Part shown: piece by piece, positions 62,666 through 64,000 of the stretch
How positions within the stretch are numbered: the first letter of the stretch is position 1
Layout: each line of letters opens with the position of its first letter
From: a virus
IMG/VR virus record: IMGVR_UViG_3300027834_000005
Span: 62,001 to 126,000 of that record
Length of the DNA stretch: 64,000 nucleotides
Reading direction: 5' to 3' (one strand)
The notes under the pieces: generated by a model
Seen by the model: the letters and a program-made list of their open reading frames with translations, nothing else
The model's database searches: none
Told to the model about the DNA's origin: nothing
Program-made: the position numbers and the translations under genes

Positions 62666-63298
62666 TTACACTGCCTCCAAATAGATTCTTATAGTGTAGT
62701 CAATCTCAAGAATACGATTGTTAGACTTTTGGATAGGATGAAAAATAACATGAGAAATCATCAACGCATCATTAGTGTTGGCCAATGTAGTTGATAGAGG
62801 AATATTTGACTCACCTGTATACAAAGCTATCTCATCAAACACCGTGGCGTCATCTAAGTTATTTGCTCTATCAATCGGGTCCTGTAGACTACCAGTATCA
62901 TTGAAATCTAAAGTACACGTGATTTTTACATCGGCATACTGCGCATTACTTTGGATAGGAATAACTGTGTTACCAGAATCGGCTCCGGTATTCGTTGAAC
63001 CATTCTCTCCTACTTCTTGGTGGTAAATTTCCGAGTATAATGATGAACTAGGATCTTTTATATTAGTCACATCCGGTTTTCTATATGTAATTTCTCCGTT
63101 TGCAGAGATAGACGTACCGCCATTACCAAATGCCATATATCTAATATGTCCGGTTCCTAGACCAGACAATGCATCAACTACGGACGCCGCGAGGTTACCA
63201 TAATGTATAGCGTTCATTTCGTCACGTATTACTTCTCTAGTAACTTTGTCACGAATGATGACATGCCCTTCAGCACGCATACCAATTCCTTCAATCAT
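62666..63298 (-). CDS. virion structural protein, 210 aa
   Basis: I placed the start at 63298, where GAGAGGA is well spaced; a longer frame to 63343 lacks a site. The pattern MIEGIGMRAEGHVIIRD, then VSALSGLG-like Gly turns and a C-terminal strand-rich part, fits a virion or fibre-assembly protein. It lies directly upstream of the fibre gene in transcription order. Confidence 0.75.
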   Translation of the reverse strand: MIEGIGMRAEGHVIIRDKVTREVIRDEMNAIHYGNLAASVVDALSGLGTGHIRYMAFGNGGTSISANGEITYRKPDVTNIKDPSSSLYSEIYHQEVGENGSTNTGADSGNTVIPIQSNAQYADVKITCTLDFNDTGSLQDPIDRANNLDDATVFDEIALYTGESNIPLSTTLANTNDALMISHVIFHPIQKSNNRILEIDYTIRIYLEAV

Positions 63299-63299
63299 T

Positions 63300-63428
63300 T
63301 TATCCTCTCTTATCAAGCAAAGTCTTGCCTGATTCTTTGTCAATTATCTTGATGTGATCTTCTGCACTGAGGATGATGCCATCTCTGACACCATCATCTT
63401 TATCTTTTACTTCGTCTGTTTCTTTCAT
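63300..63428 (-). CDS. short protein resembling the start of its downstream neighbour, 42 aa
   Basis: DGIILSAEDHIKIIDKESG resembles EGIGMRAEGHVIIRDKVTR in the downstream protein. The frame ends just before the next start, and its final codons form that gene's ribosome site. It may be a truncated duplicate or a small virion protein. Its own ribosome site is weak. Confidence 0.55.
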   Translation of the reverse strand: MKETDEVKDKDDGVRDGIILSAEDHIKIIDKESGKTLLDKRG

Positions 63429-63460
63429 ATCACTATTTATCACTAAATATTATATCCGTA

Positions 63461-64000
63461 TTAATTGTGCGGTGGCGTAGGTGTTACCGCCACTGGTAAG
63501 AATGGCACCTCTGAGTTAGAGTACACATACGTCCCTAATGGATAGTCTTCCAATAGGTTACCGTTAACAGATCCTTCAACATCTAATGTAGTACCGGCAG
63601 ACATTCTGGTCACGCCAGTCAATGTATTACCAACCTTGCCCGTGTAGATAACTCTCTCCGCGCCAACCCAAATAATACTTGGATTATCAACAGTCGCATC
63701 AACGAATAAAGATCCGTCTGTAACGTTCACATTAGAATCACCGTAAGCAAAGATACTAGAAAGTGTAGTTCTCGAAGTTAAGCTATGTAGCGTCTGGATG
63801 TTCTTCTCACTAACGAAGATTCTACAATCGTCGGAACTAACACCAGAACTTTTATCCGTGTAGCTAATAACTACCGCATCAGAAGATTTATACAAAGCCA
63901 TTTCGTCAGTTACGCCAGCATCAACATTGGAAGGTAAGAACGCTCCGCCGTCAATTGTTTGCTTACTGATATCATTACTGAATACATCGTCTCTCTTAGT
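63461..64000 (-). CDS. virion-type protein, 5' end outside window
   Basis: The frame is open from the stop at 63461 to the window edge. The ATG at 63901 is internal, since 33 more codons upstream stay open (ending GGAFLPSNVDAGVTDE). It is beta-rich, with SSIFAYGDSNVNVTDGSLF and IIWVGAERVIYTGKVG patterns, as in baseplate or fibre-associated proteins. Confidence 0.7.
   Translation of the reverse strand, partial: TKRDDVFSNDISKQTIDGGAFLPSNVDAGVTDEMALYKSSDAVVISYTDKSSGVSSDDCRIFVSEKNIQTLHSLTSRTTLSSIFAYGDSNVNVTDGSLFVDATVDNPSIIWVGAERVIYTGKVGNTLTGVTRMSAGTTLDVEGSVNGNLLEDYPLGTYVYSNSEVPFLPVAVTPTPPHN

Overview
This window looks like part of a large, AT-rich, tailed double-stranded DNA phage genome that infects a gammaproteobacterium. 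The right edge carries leftward virion genes, including a 545-residue tail-fibre-like protein with a collar-type C-terminus. Genes are small, tightly packed and joined by ATGA or TAATG overlaps. Promoters are sigma70-type with 16-18 bp spacers, Shine-Dalgarno leaders are strong, and there are tRNA-Arg(TCT) and tRNA(CAT) genes plus Mom-, RadC-, GP88- and DUF932-like proteins. No host chromosomal housekeeping gene is visible. The host genus cannot be fixed from sequence alone.

Region 1 (1-22,190, + strand): an unbroken array of about 58 small genes (74-192 residues) that share one C-terminal signature of about 20 residues: an acidic pair, an aromatic or leucine, three residues, then Leu-x-Gly or a variant. 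I call the subclasses M (YwqK/MORN-like repeats, tail EEDKFExxLxxGxxxFL), D (tail EExxFxAxLSGDW), S (tail EExKFxxLLDGSLP), Q (tail PEDxLFQCxLSGxY) and L (tail GEExxFxHxLAGTxxDLL). The class names are mine. Four clear internal promoters split the array, and a fifth is weaker. An orphan tail, an internally deleted mini-gene and near-identical DNA tracts indicate ongoing duplication and recombination.

Region 2 (22,190-30,200): a repeat-rich non-coding segment with a perfect-consensus promoter feeding a predicted structured RNA, followed by short operons of tiny membrane, cysteine-rich and hypothetical proteins on both strands.

Region 3 (30,200-49,050, + strand): accessory or early-type genes, most preceded by near-identical promoters whose -10 box lies inside a covarying palindrome and whose leaders end in GTTCTGAGGGGAAC. 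It contains a SAM methyltransferase-like protein, a RadC/JAB protein, a GP88-like protein, a hammerhead ribozyme (36,836-36,897), the tRNAs and a Mom-like DNA-modification gene behind tandem palindromes.

Region 4 (49,050-55,700): small genes driven by a second promoter family (TTTACA, conserved 16-bp spacer, TATAAT), intergenic modules with Fur-box-like sequences, 18-bp tandem repeats, and two of the three perfect chromosomal-type parS (ParB) sites; the third is at 41,387. It ends with a DUF932 gene and a cluster of eight DnaA boxes (55,235-55,554), an oriC-like segment between convergent transcription units.

Region 5 (55,700-64,000, - strand): six divergent genes carrying the same tail signature, four tandem related membrane proteins, a DUF6489-like protein and the virion genes. 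The window therefore combines phage genes with chromosome-like replication and segregation signals, and a large paralog array of unknown purpose.
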